Assembly (NCBI RefSeq): GCF_015351595.1
Contig: NZ_JADKPT010000001.1
Location: forward strand, 992,001 to 1,056,000
Direction of reading: 5' to 3'
DNA length: 64,000 nt
Source: Flavobacterium sp. LC2016-12
Lineage (GTDB): Bacteria > Bacteroidota > Bacteroidia > Flavobacteriales > Flavobacteriaceae
The translations under genes and the position numbers were made by a program. A model generated the notes under the pieces. The model did not search any database. It was given only the letters and a program-made list of their open reading frames with translations, and was not told the DNA's origin. This document shows, piece after piece, positions 17,852 through 28,226 of the stretch. Each line of letters begins with the position of its first letter. Positions within the stretch are counted from its first letter, which is position 1.

Positions 17852-17889
17852 AAACCCGACAGGTTTTTTTAAAACCTGTCGGGTTTTTT
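17852..17889. terminator. Intrinsic terminator after the M1 peptidase gene
   Basis: AAACCCGACAGGTTTT (17852-17867) pairs fully with 17871-17886, with a TTT loop and a T run to 17889. The inner ACAGGTTTT/AAAACCTGT core is the palindrome also seen at 11100-11130. Confidence 0.9.
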
Positions 17890-17899
17890 ATGGACAATC

Positions 17900-18001
17900 T
17901 TGTCATTTCGACGAAGGAGAAATCCTCGCAAGTAACTCCGCAACGAGAATCTAATCTTTGTCGAGCTTCTCGCGAGGATTTCTCCTTCGTCGAAATGACA
18001 A
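17900..18001. repeat. 102-bp element with 30-bp perfect inverted ends
   Basis: The first 30 bases (17900-17929, beginning TTGTCATTTCGACGAAGGAG) are exactly the reverse complement of 17972-18001. The 42-bp centre holds AAGTAACTCCGCAACGAG and related text. Perfect ends of this length suggest a mobile or actively copied miniature element, similar in layout to BIME/MITE repeats. No ORF inside. Confidence 0.88.
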
Positions 18002-18037
18002 AAAGCCTTTAAAGACTAAGTTTTTAAAGGCTTTTTT
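18001..18037. terminator. Intrinsic terminator, convergent gap
   Basis: AAAAGCCTTTAAA (18001-18013) pairs with TTTAAAGGCTTTT (18023-18035), then more T. With A-run and T-run on opposite sides it can work for the minus-strand gene ending at 18088 too. Next to it, CCCGAAGCTTCGGG at 18052-18065 is a perfect 14-bp palindrome. Confidence 0.8.
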
Positions 18038-18087
18038 TATTGGAATTTGGCCCCGAAGCTTCGGGATAAAAATTAGAATTTAGTTTC

Positions 18088-19632
18088 TTATCGACTACTC
18101 AATTTCGCCTTCTCTTTGATAATATCTGCAATTTTTCGGTTTTCAATTTTGCTTTCCAGCCATGAGATGATATCTAAATAAAGAAACGCCCTTTTTTCAT
18201 AGGTGTTTTTCTCCAGCTCAATAAAACGTACACGCATTTTAATAAATTCCTTTTTAATATCTGCTGGATAGAAGTTATTCAGGTTTCTTAAAAATTTGAT
18301 TATTTCCTTTTGAACTTCATGTAAATCATTCATTTTCAGCAAAAACTTGTAGGTACTTTTAAGATGATTTTCTAAATAATAATCCTTTCCTAACTCATAA
18401 TGTGCAATCAACGATAATAATCTCGCGAAGCACATTAAATCCTCGCGCATTGACAAGTTTTTATTGTTGATGATTTTGTCTAAGTACAAAATGCATTCAT
18501 TGTACTTTTCGTTTCCAAAATAGATAGAAGCAATTTTATAGTAAAACAACATCTCGTGATGTTCGTCAAGATGTTCACTGTGAATTTTTATTTTCTCAAG
18601 AATCTCCGGAATCAAATATTCGCTTTCAGCAAAAGTTCCTTCGAGAATGTGTAAGTTTAGCTTATTGTTATAAATATATAGAAATGATAGTGATGCAATG
18701 TTATCGTTTACCGGAAATTTTGGATCTGCAATCGTTTCTTCTAATAAGGTTAAGTATTTCTTGAAATTTGACTGATATTTCAACATATAGAGGGATTCCA
18801 AAAAGTAATGGTTTCCTTTTAAGAAAAACACCGGATTCAGATAAATCATATTTGGATTGTCATAAAACAAGGTAACCCATTTATAAGCGTATTTATAACT
18901 CGCTAAAAAGTCCTGAACTAAGAAACTACGCCATAAATTGGCATTGTAAAACCAATATTTTTCGCGGAAGCCAAATTTGCTTTCATCTAACTTTGAAATA
19001 TGTCTGTTGAAATAATCATCAATATATTTATATTCTTCATCACTTTTTACGTAACCTGTTTTTAACATGATTCCGTATAACTGAAGTGATAAATTGGATA
19101 ATTTGCTGGAGATTGTATTTCGATAATTTAATTCTTTCGCCTGAATTACTAATTCATCAGCTCGCCCCTGAATACTTCGCGTAATATATTGCGATTCGAT
19201 TAGTTTTTCGAATTCTACAATTTCATACGCCATATATTTTTCATCATTTTCTAAAGCAAGTATTTTAGTCTTGTCAAGAATCTTTAAACTCTGCTTATAT
19301 AATCCTTTATTATAAAGAATAACAGCAAAATCTATTTGTTCACGTAGTTGATAGCGAATATTTTGGCTAGGAATATTCAAGCGAATACTAACTAGTATTT
19401 GCTTGTATAGATATGATTTTAAGTTAGATAGCTGTACTTTTTTAATGATTCCGCTCTTTAAAATCAGCTTTTCGTCGTAGGTTTCGGACTTATCTAAAAT
19501 ATTGAATAATTCAATGAATTTAGTATTAGAACTTGTCTCCAATCGGCTTGCAAAAATTTTAAATTGTCTTTTTTCGGATTTGGAAAGCGATTTAATCAGA
19601 ACAAATAAGAAATCTTTTTGATGGTTAGCCAT
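18088..19632 (-). CDS. Unknown helical-repeat protein (Bacteroidota type)
   Basis: A 514-residue soluble protein without signal peptide or membrane segment. It is almost wholly helical by composition, with many Leu/Tyr-rich pairs such as KGLYKQSLKILDKTK and NEKYNECILYLDKIIN that look like TPR-type repeats, and a basic start (FLFVLIKSLSKSEKRQFKIF). I do not recognise a catalytic domain. Proteins with this N-terminus are, to my knowledge, restricted to Bacteroidota. It is divergent from leuA (149 bp gap); no functional link is evident. Confidence 0.75.
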   Translation of the reverse strand: MANHQKDFLFVLIKSLSKSEKRQFKIFASRLETSSNTKFIELFNILDKSETYDEKLILKSGIIKKVQLSNLKSYLYKQILVSIRLNIPSQNIRYQLREQIDFAVILYNKGLYKQSLKILDKTKILALENDEKYMAYEIVEFEKLIESQYITRSIQGRADELVIQAKELNYRNTISSKLSNLSLQLYGIMLKTGYVKSDEEYKYIDDYFNRHISKLDESKFGFREKYWFYNANLWRSFLVQDFLASYKYAYKWVTLFYDNPNMIYLNPVFFLKGNHYFLESLYMLKYQSNFKKYLTLLEETIADPKFPVNDNIASLSFLYIYNNKLNLHILEGTFAESEYLIPEILEKIKIHSEHLDEHHEMLFYYKIASIYFGNEKYNECILYLDKIINNKNLSMREDLMCFARLLSLIAHYELGKDYYLENHLKSTYKFLLKMNDLHEVQKEIIKFLRNLNNFYPADIKKEFIKMRVRFIELEKNTYEKRAFLYLDIISWLESKIENRKIADIIKEKAKLSSR

Positions 19633-19744
19633 TGTAAAATATAATAATGTAACTTATTGATTATTAAATATTTAACTCGTTATAAATTGCGTTATGAACA
19701 GTATAATTTCATTAAAATGAATTTCATACTGCGTAAGTACAATA

Positions 19745-19752
19745 TATATTTG
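19745..19752 (+). promoter_or_regulatory. Candidate -7 box for leuAB
   Basis: TATATTTG at 19745-19752, about 30 bp before the leuA ATG, matches TAnnTTTG. No clear -33 box. The implied short leader leaves no room for a leader peptide. Confidence 0.5.
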
Positions 19753-19781
19753 TTATCAAGATGTGAAATTACATTAAATAA

Positions 19782-20963
<1,182 letters not shown>

Positions 20964-21029
20964 TTAAAAAGAAAATAGAGCAAAGAAAAAAGAATAATAA
21001 AGATTTAAATACATAAAGAACGAGACGTT

Positions 21030-22148
21030 ATGAATTTGAAAATAGCAGTTTTACCAGGAGACGGAATTGGACCGGAAGTAATTTTACAAGCCAAAAAAGC
21101 TTTATATGCAATTGGCGAAGTGTACAATCATGAATTTGTTTTTGAAGAGGCACTTATGGGTGCGATTGCCATTGACAAAACAGGAAATCCTCTGCCGGAA
21201 CAAACGCTGAATCTTTGCTTAAATACTGATGCTGTTTTATTTGGAGCAATTGGAGATCCTAAGTATGATAATAATCCAAATGCAAAAGTTCGTCCGGAGC
21301 AGGGATTATTGAAATTGCGTAAGGAGCTTGGTTTGTTCGCTAACATTCGTCCAATAAAACCTTACAAATCATTAGTAGATTCTTCTCCTTTAAAAAGAGA
21401 AATTATTGAAGGCGCTGATTTTACAATTTTCAGAGAATTAACAGGTGGTGCCTATTTTGGAGCTAAAACATTAAATGAAGAAGGAACACATGCTTCTGAT
21501 TTATGTGAATATTCAGAAGAAGAAATCACAAGAATAGCACATTTAGCTTTTAAATCGGCACAAAATCGTCGTAAAAAGTTAACAATGGTGGATAAAGCAA
21601 ATGTTTTAGAAACCTCAAGATTATGGAGAAAAGTAGTTCAGAAAGTGGGCGAAGCTTATCCAGATGTAGCTTTAGACTTTTTATTTGTGGATAACGCAGC
21701 AATGCAAATCATCTTAAATCCAAAACAATTTGATGTGATTTTGACAGAGAATTTATTTGGAGATATTTTATCAGACGAAGCAAGTGTTATTACAGGTTCT
21801 ATCGGTTTATTGGCTTCAGCATCTTTAGGAGAAAAGAATGCTTTGTTTGAACCAATTCACGGTTCTTATCCACAAGCAAAAGGAAAAAATATTGCAAATC
21901 CAATTGCTTCAATTTTATCAGCTGCAATGTTATTAGAGCATTTCGGTTTGTTTAAAGAAGCAAACGTGATATATCAGGCAATTGAAAAAGCAATTGAATT
22001 TAAAGTTGTTACTGTTGATTTAAAAGCAGATTCAAAATTCGGTACAAATGAAGTAGGGGAGTTTGTTTCAAATTTTATTTTCAGTAAAGACGATTTATTA
22101 TATTTTAATAATGACAACGTTAGTATTGGACAATCGACAATTGTTTAA
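21030..22148 (+). CDS. leuB: 3-isopropylmalate dehydrogenase
   Basis: NAD-dependent oxidative decarboxylase of leucine synthesis, 372 residues. Seen: AVLPGDGIGPEV, GAIGDPKYD, LRKELGLFANIRP, FRELTGGAYFG, MVDKANVLETSRLWR with the catalytic Lys, ENLFGDILSDEAS for Mg and substrate, and EPIHGSYPQAKGKNIANP for NAD. The spacing to leuA is 66 bp, so one transcript is likely. leuC and leuD, which make its substrate, are not in the window. Confidence 0.96.
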   Translation: MNLKIAVLPGDGIGPEVILQAKKALYAIGEVYNHEFVFEEALMGAIAIDKTGNPLPEQTLNLCLNTDAVLFGAIGDPKYDNNPNAKVRPEQGLLKLRKELGLFANIRPIKPYKSLVDSSPLKREIIEGADFTIFRELTGGAYFGAKTLNEEGTHASDLCEYSEEEITRIAHLAFKSAQNRRKKLTMVDKANVLETSRLWRKVVQKVGEAYPDVALDFLFVDNAAMQIILNPKQFDVILTENLFGDILSDEASVITGSIGLLASASLGEKNALFEPIHGSYPQAKGKNIANPIASILSAAMLLEHFGLFKEANVIYQAIEKAIEFKVVTVDLKADSKFGTNEVGEFVSNFIFSKDDLLYFNNDNVSIGQSTIV

Positions 22149-22230
22149 TATTTTTTGTTAAAAATTGAAAGAAATAACAAGAAGTATCTAAAATGTTGAG
22201 ATTTTATTTTTTTAGTCACTTAAGTTTTTA

Positions 22231-22238
22231 TACTTTTG
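22231..22238 (+). promoter_or_regulatory. -7 box of the ilv operon promoter
   Basis: TACTTTTG at 22231-22238 matches TAnnTTTG and lies 22 bp before the leader-peptide ATG at 22260. A -33 TTG at the usual distance is not clear. Confidence 0.5.
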
Positions 22239-22259
22239 TCTCACTAAAAAAATAGCAAG

Positions 22260-22334
22260 ATGCAAATCTCAATTATTATTACTTCTGTCGTTGTTGTCAA
22301 TGTGATTTTCACATCTGCATCGGGAATGGTATAA
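22260..22334 (+). CDS. ilvL: ilv operon leader peptide (attenuator)
   Basis: A 24-residue ORF, ATG at 22260 and TAA at 22332-22334. It reads MQISIIITSVVVV then NVIFTSASGMV: five Ile and six Val, no Leu, upstream of ilvDBNC. The last codons contain GGAATGGT (22323-22330), which can pair (one bulge) with ACCTTCC at 22360-22366, the 5' arm of the terminator. A ribosome stalled on the Ile/Val run leaves this free to form an antiterminator; one reaching the stop codon covers it. The name is by function. Confidence 0.87.
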   Translation: MQISIIITSVVVVNVIFTSASGMV

Positions 22335-22357
22335 ATATAATTGAAAAACTATATTAT

Positions 22358-22388
22358 AAACCTTCCAAATACTGGAAGGTTTTTTTTT
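22358..22388 (+). terminator. ilv attenuator terminator
   Basis: AAACCTTCC (22358-22366) and GGAAGGTTT (22374-22382), loop AAATACT, followed by T to 22388. It lies 23 nt after the leader stop and 30 nt before ilvD. Confidence 0.9.
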
Positions 22389-22418
22389 GAATAAAAATTA
22401 AAAATAAATTAATACATA

Positions 22419-24092
22419 ATGGAATTAAATAAGTACAGCAAAACCATCACTCAAGATCAAACACAACCTGCGGCGCAAGCGATGTTGTACGGTATTGGTT
22501 TAACTGAAGAAGATTTGAAAAAAGCACAAGTAGGTATTGTGAGCATGGGTTACGATGGTAACACCTGCAACATGCACCTGAATGATTTAGCAAAAGATGT
22601 TAAAAAAGGTGTTTGGGACGCAAATCTGGTCGGACTTATTTTTAATACCATTGGTGTTAGTGACGGAATTTCTAACGGTACTGAAGGAATGCGTTTTTCA
22701 TTGGTTTCTCGTGATGTAATTGCAGATTCTATTGAAACAGTTGTGGGAGCACAATGGTACGATGGTGTGATTGCTATTCCTGGTTGTGATAAAAATATGC
22801 CAGGAGCCCTAATCGCAATGGGAAGATTAAACCGCCCGGCGATGATGGTTTATGGTGGATCAATCCATTCAGGAAAATGGAAAGGAGAATCTTTAAATAT
22901 CGTATCCGCTTTTGAGGCATTAGGAAAAAAGGTTAAAAACGAAATCACTCCTGAAGATTTTAAAGGTGTTATTCAAAATGCATGTCCGGGCGCTGGTGCT
23001 TGTGGCGGTATGTATACTGCAAATACAATGTCTTCAGCAATTGAAGCATTAGGTATGAGTTTGCCATACAGCTCTTCAAATCCTGCTTTAAGTCAGGAAA
23101 AAAGAGACGAATGTCTGGCTGCAGGAGAAGCAATCAAAATATTATTAGAAAAAGATATTAAGCCGAGAGATATTATGACTCGTAAGGCTTTTGAAAATGC
23201 TATTACAATTGTTGCTGTTTTAGGAGGTTCTACAAATGCTGTTATGCACTTAATTGCAATGGCTCACGCTGTTGATATCAAGATTACTTTGGATGATTTT
23301 CAGGCAATTAATGACAGAACACCAGTATTGGCTGATATGAAACCAAGTGGTAAATACATGATGGAAGATATTCATGAAGCAGGTGGTATTCCTTCTGTAA
23401 TGAAATATTTATTGAAAGTAGGATTGATTCATGGAGATTGTTTAACAGTTACAGGAAAAACAGTCGCTGAAAATTTAGCTTCAACGCCTGATTTACAAGA
23501 CGGACAACAAGTAATCCATGAAATTCAAAAAGCGTTAAAACCAACAGGAAACATTCAGGTTTTATACGGAAATCTTGCCTCTGAAGGTGCTGTTGCAAAA
23601 ATTAGCGGAAAAGAAGGAGAATATTTTGAAGGACCTGCGGTAGTTTTTGAAGGTGAATTTGAAGTAATTCCAGGTCTTGAGGCCGGAAAAATCAAACCAG
23701 GTAATGTAGTCGTCATCAGGTATTGTGGACCAAAAGGTGGTCCGGGGATGCCTGAAATGCTGAAGCCTACATCTGCGATTATTGGTGCAGGACTAGGAAG
23801 CAGCTGCGCTCTTATTACAGACGGAAGGTTCTCTGGAGGTTCACATGGCTTTGTCGTAGGACATATTACACCAGAGGCTTATGATGGTGGTGGTATTGCA
23901 CTAGTAAAAGATGGTGATTTAATTGCTATCGATGCTGTGAAAAATACAATCGACCTGAAGATTTCCGATGAAGAATTTGCAGCTAGAAAAGCGGCTTGGG
24001 TACAACCACCGTTAAAAGTTACAAAAGGAGTTTTACTTAAATATGCCAGATCGGTTTCAAGCGCTTCAACAGGATGCGTAACCGATAATTAA
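22419..24092 (+). CDS. ilvD: Dihydroxy-acid dehydratase
   Basis: Iron-sulfur enzyme making 2-oxoisovalerate and 2-oxo-3-methylvalerate, 557 residues. Cluster Cys residues are in [21 protein letters not shown] and [16 protein letters not shown]. Also seen: [24 protein letters not shown], and [15 protein letters not shown]. First structural gene of ilvDBNC. Confidence 0.97.
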   Translation: MELNKYSKTITQDQTQPAAQAMLYGIGLTEEDLKKAQVGIVSMGYDGNTCNMHLNDLAKDVKKGVWDANLVGLIFNTIGVSDGISNGTEGMRFSLVSRDVIADSIETVVGAQWYDGVIAIPGCDKNMPGALIAMGRLNRPAMMVYGGSIHSGKWKGESLNIVSAFEALGKKVKNEITPEDFKGVIQNACPGAGACGGMYTANTMSSAIEALGMSLPYSSSNPALSQEKRDECLAAGEAIKILLEKDIKPRDIMTRKAFENAITIVAVLGGSTNAVMHLIAMAHAVDIKITLDDFQAINDRTPVLADMKPSGKYMMEDIHEAGGIPSVMKYLLKVGLIHGDCLTVTGKTVAENLASTPDLQDGQQVIHEIQKALKPTGNIQVLYGNLASEGAVAKISGKEGEYFEGPAVVFEGEFEVIPGLEAGKIKPGNVVVIRYCGPKGGPGMPEMLKPTSAIIGAGLGSSCALITDGRFSGGSHGFVVGHITPEAYDGGGIALVKDGDLIAIDAVKNTIDLKISDEEFAARKAAWVQPPLKVTKGVLLKYARSVSSASTGCVTDN

Positions 24093-24246
24093 TTAAATAA
24101 CAATATCAAAAATCAATTGCAATAACAATATCAAAAAAGCAATAGCAATAAAAATTAAAAATATCAATTTAGGATTTACCATTGAAATTGATTTTTAACA
24201 TTGCCATTGAACTTTGATTTTTGAAATTGACATTGATAAAACAAAA
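24093..24246. repeat. CAATATCAAAAATCAAT word inverted element, ilvD-ilvB gap
   Basis: The left part (24096-24170) repeats CAATATCAAAAATCAATTGC-like text; the right part (24176-24237) repeats the complementary ATTGAAATTGATTTTTAAC and GATTTTTGAAATTGACATTG words. The right part runs up to the ilvB start region. Low-complexity, but clearly arranged as two complementary arms. Confidence 0.7.
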
Positions 24247-24252
24247 TATACT

Positions 24253-25941
24253 ATGAAAATATCAGGGGCAGAAGCCGTTATAAGATGTTTATTAGCAGAA
24301 GGAGTAGACTTGGTTTACGGATATCCTGGAGGTGCCATAATGCCGGTTTATGACGAATTATATAAATTTCAGGATCAATTACACCACGTTTTAGTACGTC
24401 ACGAACAAGGTGCTACTCATGCGGCTCAGGGATATGCCAGAGCTACAGGAAAAGTTGGAGTAGCAATTGCTACTTCAGGTCCGGGAGCAACAAATTTAGT
24501 TACCGGAATTGCAGATGCTCAAATCGATTCAACTCCAATGGTTTGTATTACAGGACAGGTGGGGAGACATTTATTAGGTTCTGATGCTTTTCAGGAAACA
24601 GATATTATCGGAATTTCGACTCCGGTAACAAAATGGAATTTTCAGATTACTGAAGCTTCTCAAATTCCTGAAATTATTGCAAAAGCATTTTACATTGCAC
24701 GTTCTGGACGCCCAGGACCAGTATTGATTGATATTACTAAAAATGCTCAATTTGATGAGTTTGATTTTAGTTATGAAAAATGTACTGCTATCAGAAGTTA
24801 TGTTCCGGTTCCGAAGTTAAAATTAGATAAAGTCGCAGAAGCTGCTGCTCTAATCAATAGTGCAAAAAAACCTTTCATAGTTTTCGGTCAGGGAATTATT
24901 TTGGGTCAGGCTGAAGAACAATTGAAAGCTTTTATTGAAAAATCAGGAATTCCGGCAGGATGGACTATTTTAGGTCTATCAGCTTTACCAACAGATCATC
25001 CTTTAAACGTTGGAATGTTAGGAATGCATGGAAATTACGGTCCTAATATGCTGACTAACGAATGCGATGTTTTAATCGCATTGGGAATGCGTTTTGATGA
25101 CCGTGTTACCGGAAAATTAGCTACTTACGCTAAGCAGGCAAAAGTAATTCACTTTGAAATAGATCCAGCTGAAGTTGATAAAAACGTAAAAACAGAAGTA
25201 GCCGTTTTAGGTGATGTTAAAGAAGCATTAACTGCTTTGATTCCATTAATCGACAAAAAGTCACATGATTCATGGCATAATGAATTCAAAGAATTGCATA
25301 AAATCGAAGTAGAAACGGTTATTAATGAAGAGTTGAATCCAACAAACGGTAAAGGTATTTCAATGGGAGAAACCATGGAAATGATCAACAAACATTCAAA
25401 AGGAGATGCGATTATCGTTTCTGATGTTGGTCAGCACCAAATGTTTGCTTGTCGTTATGCGAAATTTAATTCAACTAAAAGTAATATTACTTCTGGTGGT
25501 TTAGGAACAATGGGATTTGCTTTACCAGCAGCTATTGGAGCTAAAATGGGAAGACCAGATCGTGAAGTTGTAGCTATTATTGGTGATGGTGGATTCCAGA
25601 TGACCATTCAGGAATTGGGGACTATTTTCCAAACGCAAGTGCCGGTAAAAATTGTCATTTTAAATAATGAGTTTTTAGGAATGGTACGTCAATGGCAGGA
25701 ATTGTTTTTTGATAACCGATATGCTTCAACAAAAATGATTAATCCAAATTTTGTCGCAATTGCAGAAGGATATCATATCAAATCTAAAAAAGTAACACAA
25801 CGTGAAGATTTAGATGCTGCTGTAGCCGAAATGATGGCTTCAAAAGATTCTTATTTCTTAGAAGTTATGGTAGAAAAGGAAAACAATGTTTTTCCGATGA
25901 TTCCAACAGGAGCGTGTGTTTCAGAAATTAGATTAAGCTAA
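24253..25941 (+). CDS. ilvB: Acetolactate synthase, large (catalytic) subunit
   Basis: ThDP-dependent enzyme condensing pyruvate with pyruvate or 2-oxobutyrate; 562 residues from ATG 24253. Seen: GYPGGAIMPVYDEL and the catalytic Glu in VRHEQGATHAAQGYARA, GPGATNLVTGIADA, FQETDIIG, and the ThDP-Mg motif GDGGFQMTIQEL ending in NNEFLGMVRQWQELF. A further in-frame start at 24214 lies in repeat sequence and is rejected. Works with ilvN. Confidence 0.97.
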   Translation: MKISGAEAVIRCLLAEGVDLVYGYPGGAIMPVYDELYKFQDQLHHVLVRHEQGATHAAQGYARATGKVGVAIATSGPGATNLVTGIADAQIDSTPMVCITGQVGRHLLGSDAFQETDIIGISTPVTKWNFQITEASQIPEIIAKAFYIARSGRPGPVLIDITKNAQFDEFDFSYEKCTAIRSYVPVPKLKLDKVAEAAALINSAKKPFIVFGQGIILGQAEEQLKAFIEKSGIPAGWTILGLSALPTDHPLNVGMLGMHGNYGPNMLTNECDVLIALGMRFDDRVTGKLATYAKQAKVIHFEIDPAEVDKNVKTEVAVLGDVKEALTALIPLIDKKSHDSWHNEFKELHKIEVETVINEELNPTNGKGISMGETMEMINKHSKGDAIIVSDVGQHQMFACRYAKFNSTKSNITSGGLGTMGFALPAAIGAKMGRPDREVVAIIGDGGFQMTIQELGTIFQTQVPVKIVILNNEFLGMVRQWQELFFDNRYASTKMINPNFVAIAEGYHIKSKKVTQREDLDAAVAEMMASKDSYFLEVMVEKENNVFPMIPTGACVSEIRLS

Positions 25942-25948
25942 AGAAAAA

Positions 25949-26010
25949 GGTTTCAAGTTTCAGGTTTGTTTTGTTTCAGGTTGTACAACTTGAAACTTGA
26001 AACCTGAAAC
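25949..26010. repeat. GTTTCA heptad inverted element, ilvB-ilvN gap
   Basis: GGTTTCAAGTTTCAGG and GTTTCAGGTTGTAC on the left face AACTTGAAACTTGAAACC and TGAAAC on the right; 25973-25996 is an almost perfect palindrome. Same family as in the his operon. Confidence 0.8.
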
Positions 26011-26030
26011 AAAAAAAAACTAAAAACAAA

Positions 26031-26552
26031 ATGGAAGATAAAACATTTACCATATCGGTATATTCAGAAAATAATGTTGGATTGTTGAATAGGATATCTG
26101 GGATATTCTTAAAGCGCCACATTAATATATTAAGTCTAAACGTTTCAGAATCAGAAATAGAGAATGTTTCAAGATTTATCATTGTAGTAAACACAACGGA
26201 GAAATGGGTTCAGAATATCGTTGGACAAATTGAAAAGCAAATTGAGGTTATCAAAGCATTTTATCACACAGATGAAGAAACAATTTTCTTAGAAAATGCC
26301 TTGTTTAAAATACAGTCAAGTTTGTTGTTTGATGAAAAACAAATTCAGAATATCATCAAGGAAAGTCAGTCTACAATTGTGACGGTTTCTCGTGATTTCT
26401 TTGTGATTTCAAAATCAGGAAGACGTTCTGAAATTGAAGAATTATATGCAAAATTCAAGCCTTACGGCATAATGCAGTTTGTTCGTTCAGGCAGAATATC
26501 AGTTTCTAAAGAAAAAATGGAAATTTCATCATTGTTAGAAACGTTTAACTAG
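26031..26552 (+). CDS. ilvN: Acetolactate synthase, small (regulatory) subunit
   Basis: A 173-residue ACT-domain subunit. The N-terminal ACT (1-75) shows FTISVYSENNVGLLNRISGIFLKR-like text (valine-binding region), then a second ACT-like domain (85-165) with VTVSRDFFVISKSGRRSEIEEL. It binds IlvB and gives valine feedback. Sits 89 bp after ilvB and 42 bp before ilvC. Confidence 0.94.
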   Translation: MEDKTFTISVYSENNVGLLNRISGIFLKRHINILSLNVSESEIENVSRFIIVVNTTEKWVQNIVGQIEKQIEVIKAFYHTDEETIFLENALFKIQSSLLFDEKQIQNIIKESQSTIVTVSRDFFVISKSGRRSEIEELYAKFKPYGIMQFVRSGRISVSKEKMEISSLLETFN

Positions 26553-26594
26553 TATCAATTATAAATTACATATCATTAAATATTATTAAAGAAA

Positions 26595-28064
26595 ATGGCA
26601 AATTATTTCAACACATTACCACTTAGATTACAATTAGAACAATTAGGAGTTTGTGAATTTATGGAGCAATCTGAATTTGCAGACGGAATCGCAGCATTGG
26701 CAGGGAAAAAAGTTGTTATTGTAGGTTGTGGTGCACAAGGTTTGAATCAAGGTTTAAACATGAGAGATTCAGGTTTAGACATTTCTTATGCATTACGTGC
26801 AGATGCAATCGCTGAAAAAAGAGCTTCTTATAAAAATGCTACTGAAAACGGTTTTAAAGTAGGTACATATGAAGAATTAATTCCAACTGCAGACTTAGTT
26901 TGTAATTTAACTCCGGATAAACAACATACTGCTGTAGTTACTGCTATTATGCCATTAATGAAACAAGGTTCGACTTTAGCATACTCTCACGGGTTTAATA
27001 TCGTTGAAGAAGGAATGCAGATTCGTAAAGATATCACAGTAATTATGTGTGCTCCAAAATGCCCTGGATCTGAGGTTCGTGAAGAGTACAAAAGAGGATT
27101 TGGTGTACCAACACTTATCGCAGTTCACCCTGAGAATGATCCAAATTCTGCTGGTTTAGATCAGGCAAAAGCTTATGCTGTAGCAACTGGAGGTCATAAA
27201 GCAGGAGTTTTGAAATCATCATTCGTAGCTGAAGTAAAATCAGATTTAATGGGTGAGCAAACAATTCTTTGTGGATTGTTGCAAACGGGATCTATTTTAT
27301 GTTTTGATAAAATGGTTGAAAAAGGAATTGACGCTGCATATGCTTCAAAATTAATTCAGTACGGATGGGAAACTATCACTGAAGCTTTGAAACATGGTGG
27401 TATTACAAATATGATGGATCGTCTTTCTAATCCTGCAAAAATTGAAGCTTACGAACTTGCTGAAGAATTAAAAGACATTATGCGTCCTTTATTCCAAAAA
27501 CACCAAGATGATATTATTTCTGGAGAATTCTCAAGAACTATGATGATCGACTGGGCTAATGATGATGTGAATTTATTGAAATGGAGAGCTGCAACAGGAG
27601 AAACTAATTTTGAGAAAACAGCACCACAAGAAGCCCCAATCGCTGAACAAGAATATTTCGACAATGGCGTTTTAATGATTGCAATGGTTAAAGCAGGTGT
27701 TGAATTAGCTTTCGAAACTATGACTGAAGCCGGAATCATTGAAGAATCTGCTTATTATGAGTCATTACACGAATTGCCATTGATTGCAAATACAATCGCA
27801 AGAAAAAAATTGTTTGAAATGAACCGCGTTATTTCGGATACTGCTGAGTACGGATGTTATTTGTTCGATCACGCTTGTAAACCGTTATTGACTGAATTTA
27901 TGAAAACAGTTGAAACAAATATAATAGGAAAACCATTCTCAACTTCAAATGGAGTAGATAATGCTATTTTAATTGCAGTAAACAAAGAAATTCGTCAACA
28001 TCCTATCGAAGAAGTAGGAGCATGGTTGAGAGAATCTATGACTGCTATGAAAAAAATTGGATAA
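26595..28064 (+). CDS. ilvC: Ketol-acid reductoisomerase (class II)
   Basis: NADPH- and Mg-dependent isomero-reductase, 489 residues: the long class II form with a duplicated C-terminal helical domain, as in E. coli. Seen: [20 protein letters not shown] nucleotide loop, [25 protein letters not shown], and the metal site [14 protein letters not shown]. Last gene of the ilv operon; ilvA does not follow. Confidence 0.97.
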   Translation: MANYFNTLPLRLQLEQLGVCEFMEQSEFADGIAALAGKKVVIVGCGAQGLNQGLNMRDSGLDISYALRADAIAEKRASYKNATENGFKVGTYEELIPTADLVCNLTPDKQHTAVVTAIMPLMKQGSTLAYSHGFNIVEEGMQIRKDITVIMCAPKCPGSEVREEYKRGFGVPTLIAVHPENDPNSAGLDQAKAYAVATGGHKAGVLKSSFVAEVKSDLMGEQTILCGLLQTGSILCFDKMVEKGIDAAYASKLIQYGWETITEALKHGGITNMMDRLSNPAKIEAYELAEELKDIMRPLFQKHQDDIISGEFSRTMMIDWANDDVNLLKWRAATGETNFEKTAPQEAPIAEQEYFDNGVLMIAMVKAGVELAFETMTEAGIIEESAYYESLHELPLIANTIARKKLFEMNRVISDTAEYGCYLFDHACKPLLTEFMKTVETNIIGKPFSTSNGVDNAILIAVNKEIRQHPIEEVGAWLRESMTAMKKIG

Positions 28065-28070
28065 TAAATT

Positions 28071-28226
28071 GGGAATTACCACACATTCGACTGTGATGGG
28101 ATTTGCACTGTATCTCTGTTTTATGTAATATTTTGAATTAGTAAGCACTTATTAAGAAAAAGGATATAGATGCAATATTGCATTCACTTAACTTCTGTGA
28201 GCAAGTGAGTTAAGTGAGGTAATCCC
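28071..28226 (+). ncRNA. Candidate structured RNA after ilvC
   Basis: Closing pair GGGAATTACC (28071-28080) with GGTAATCCC (28218-28226, one bulge). Inside: CACACA..TGTGATG (28080-28098), TTAGTAAGCACTTATTAA (28138-28155), the 12-bp palindrome TGCAATATTGCA (28171-28182), and TCACTTAACT (28184-28193) with AGTTAAGTGA (28208-28217), which abuts the closing pair. No ORF. It may be the ilvC 3' UTR, an independent small RNA, or part of the acs leader. I cannot match it to a known RNA family; 6S-type RNAs of Flavobacteria are one comparison to test. Confidence 0.4.
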
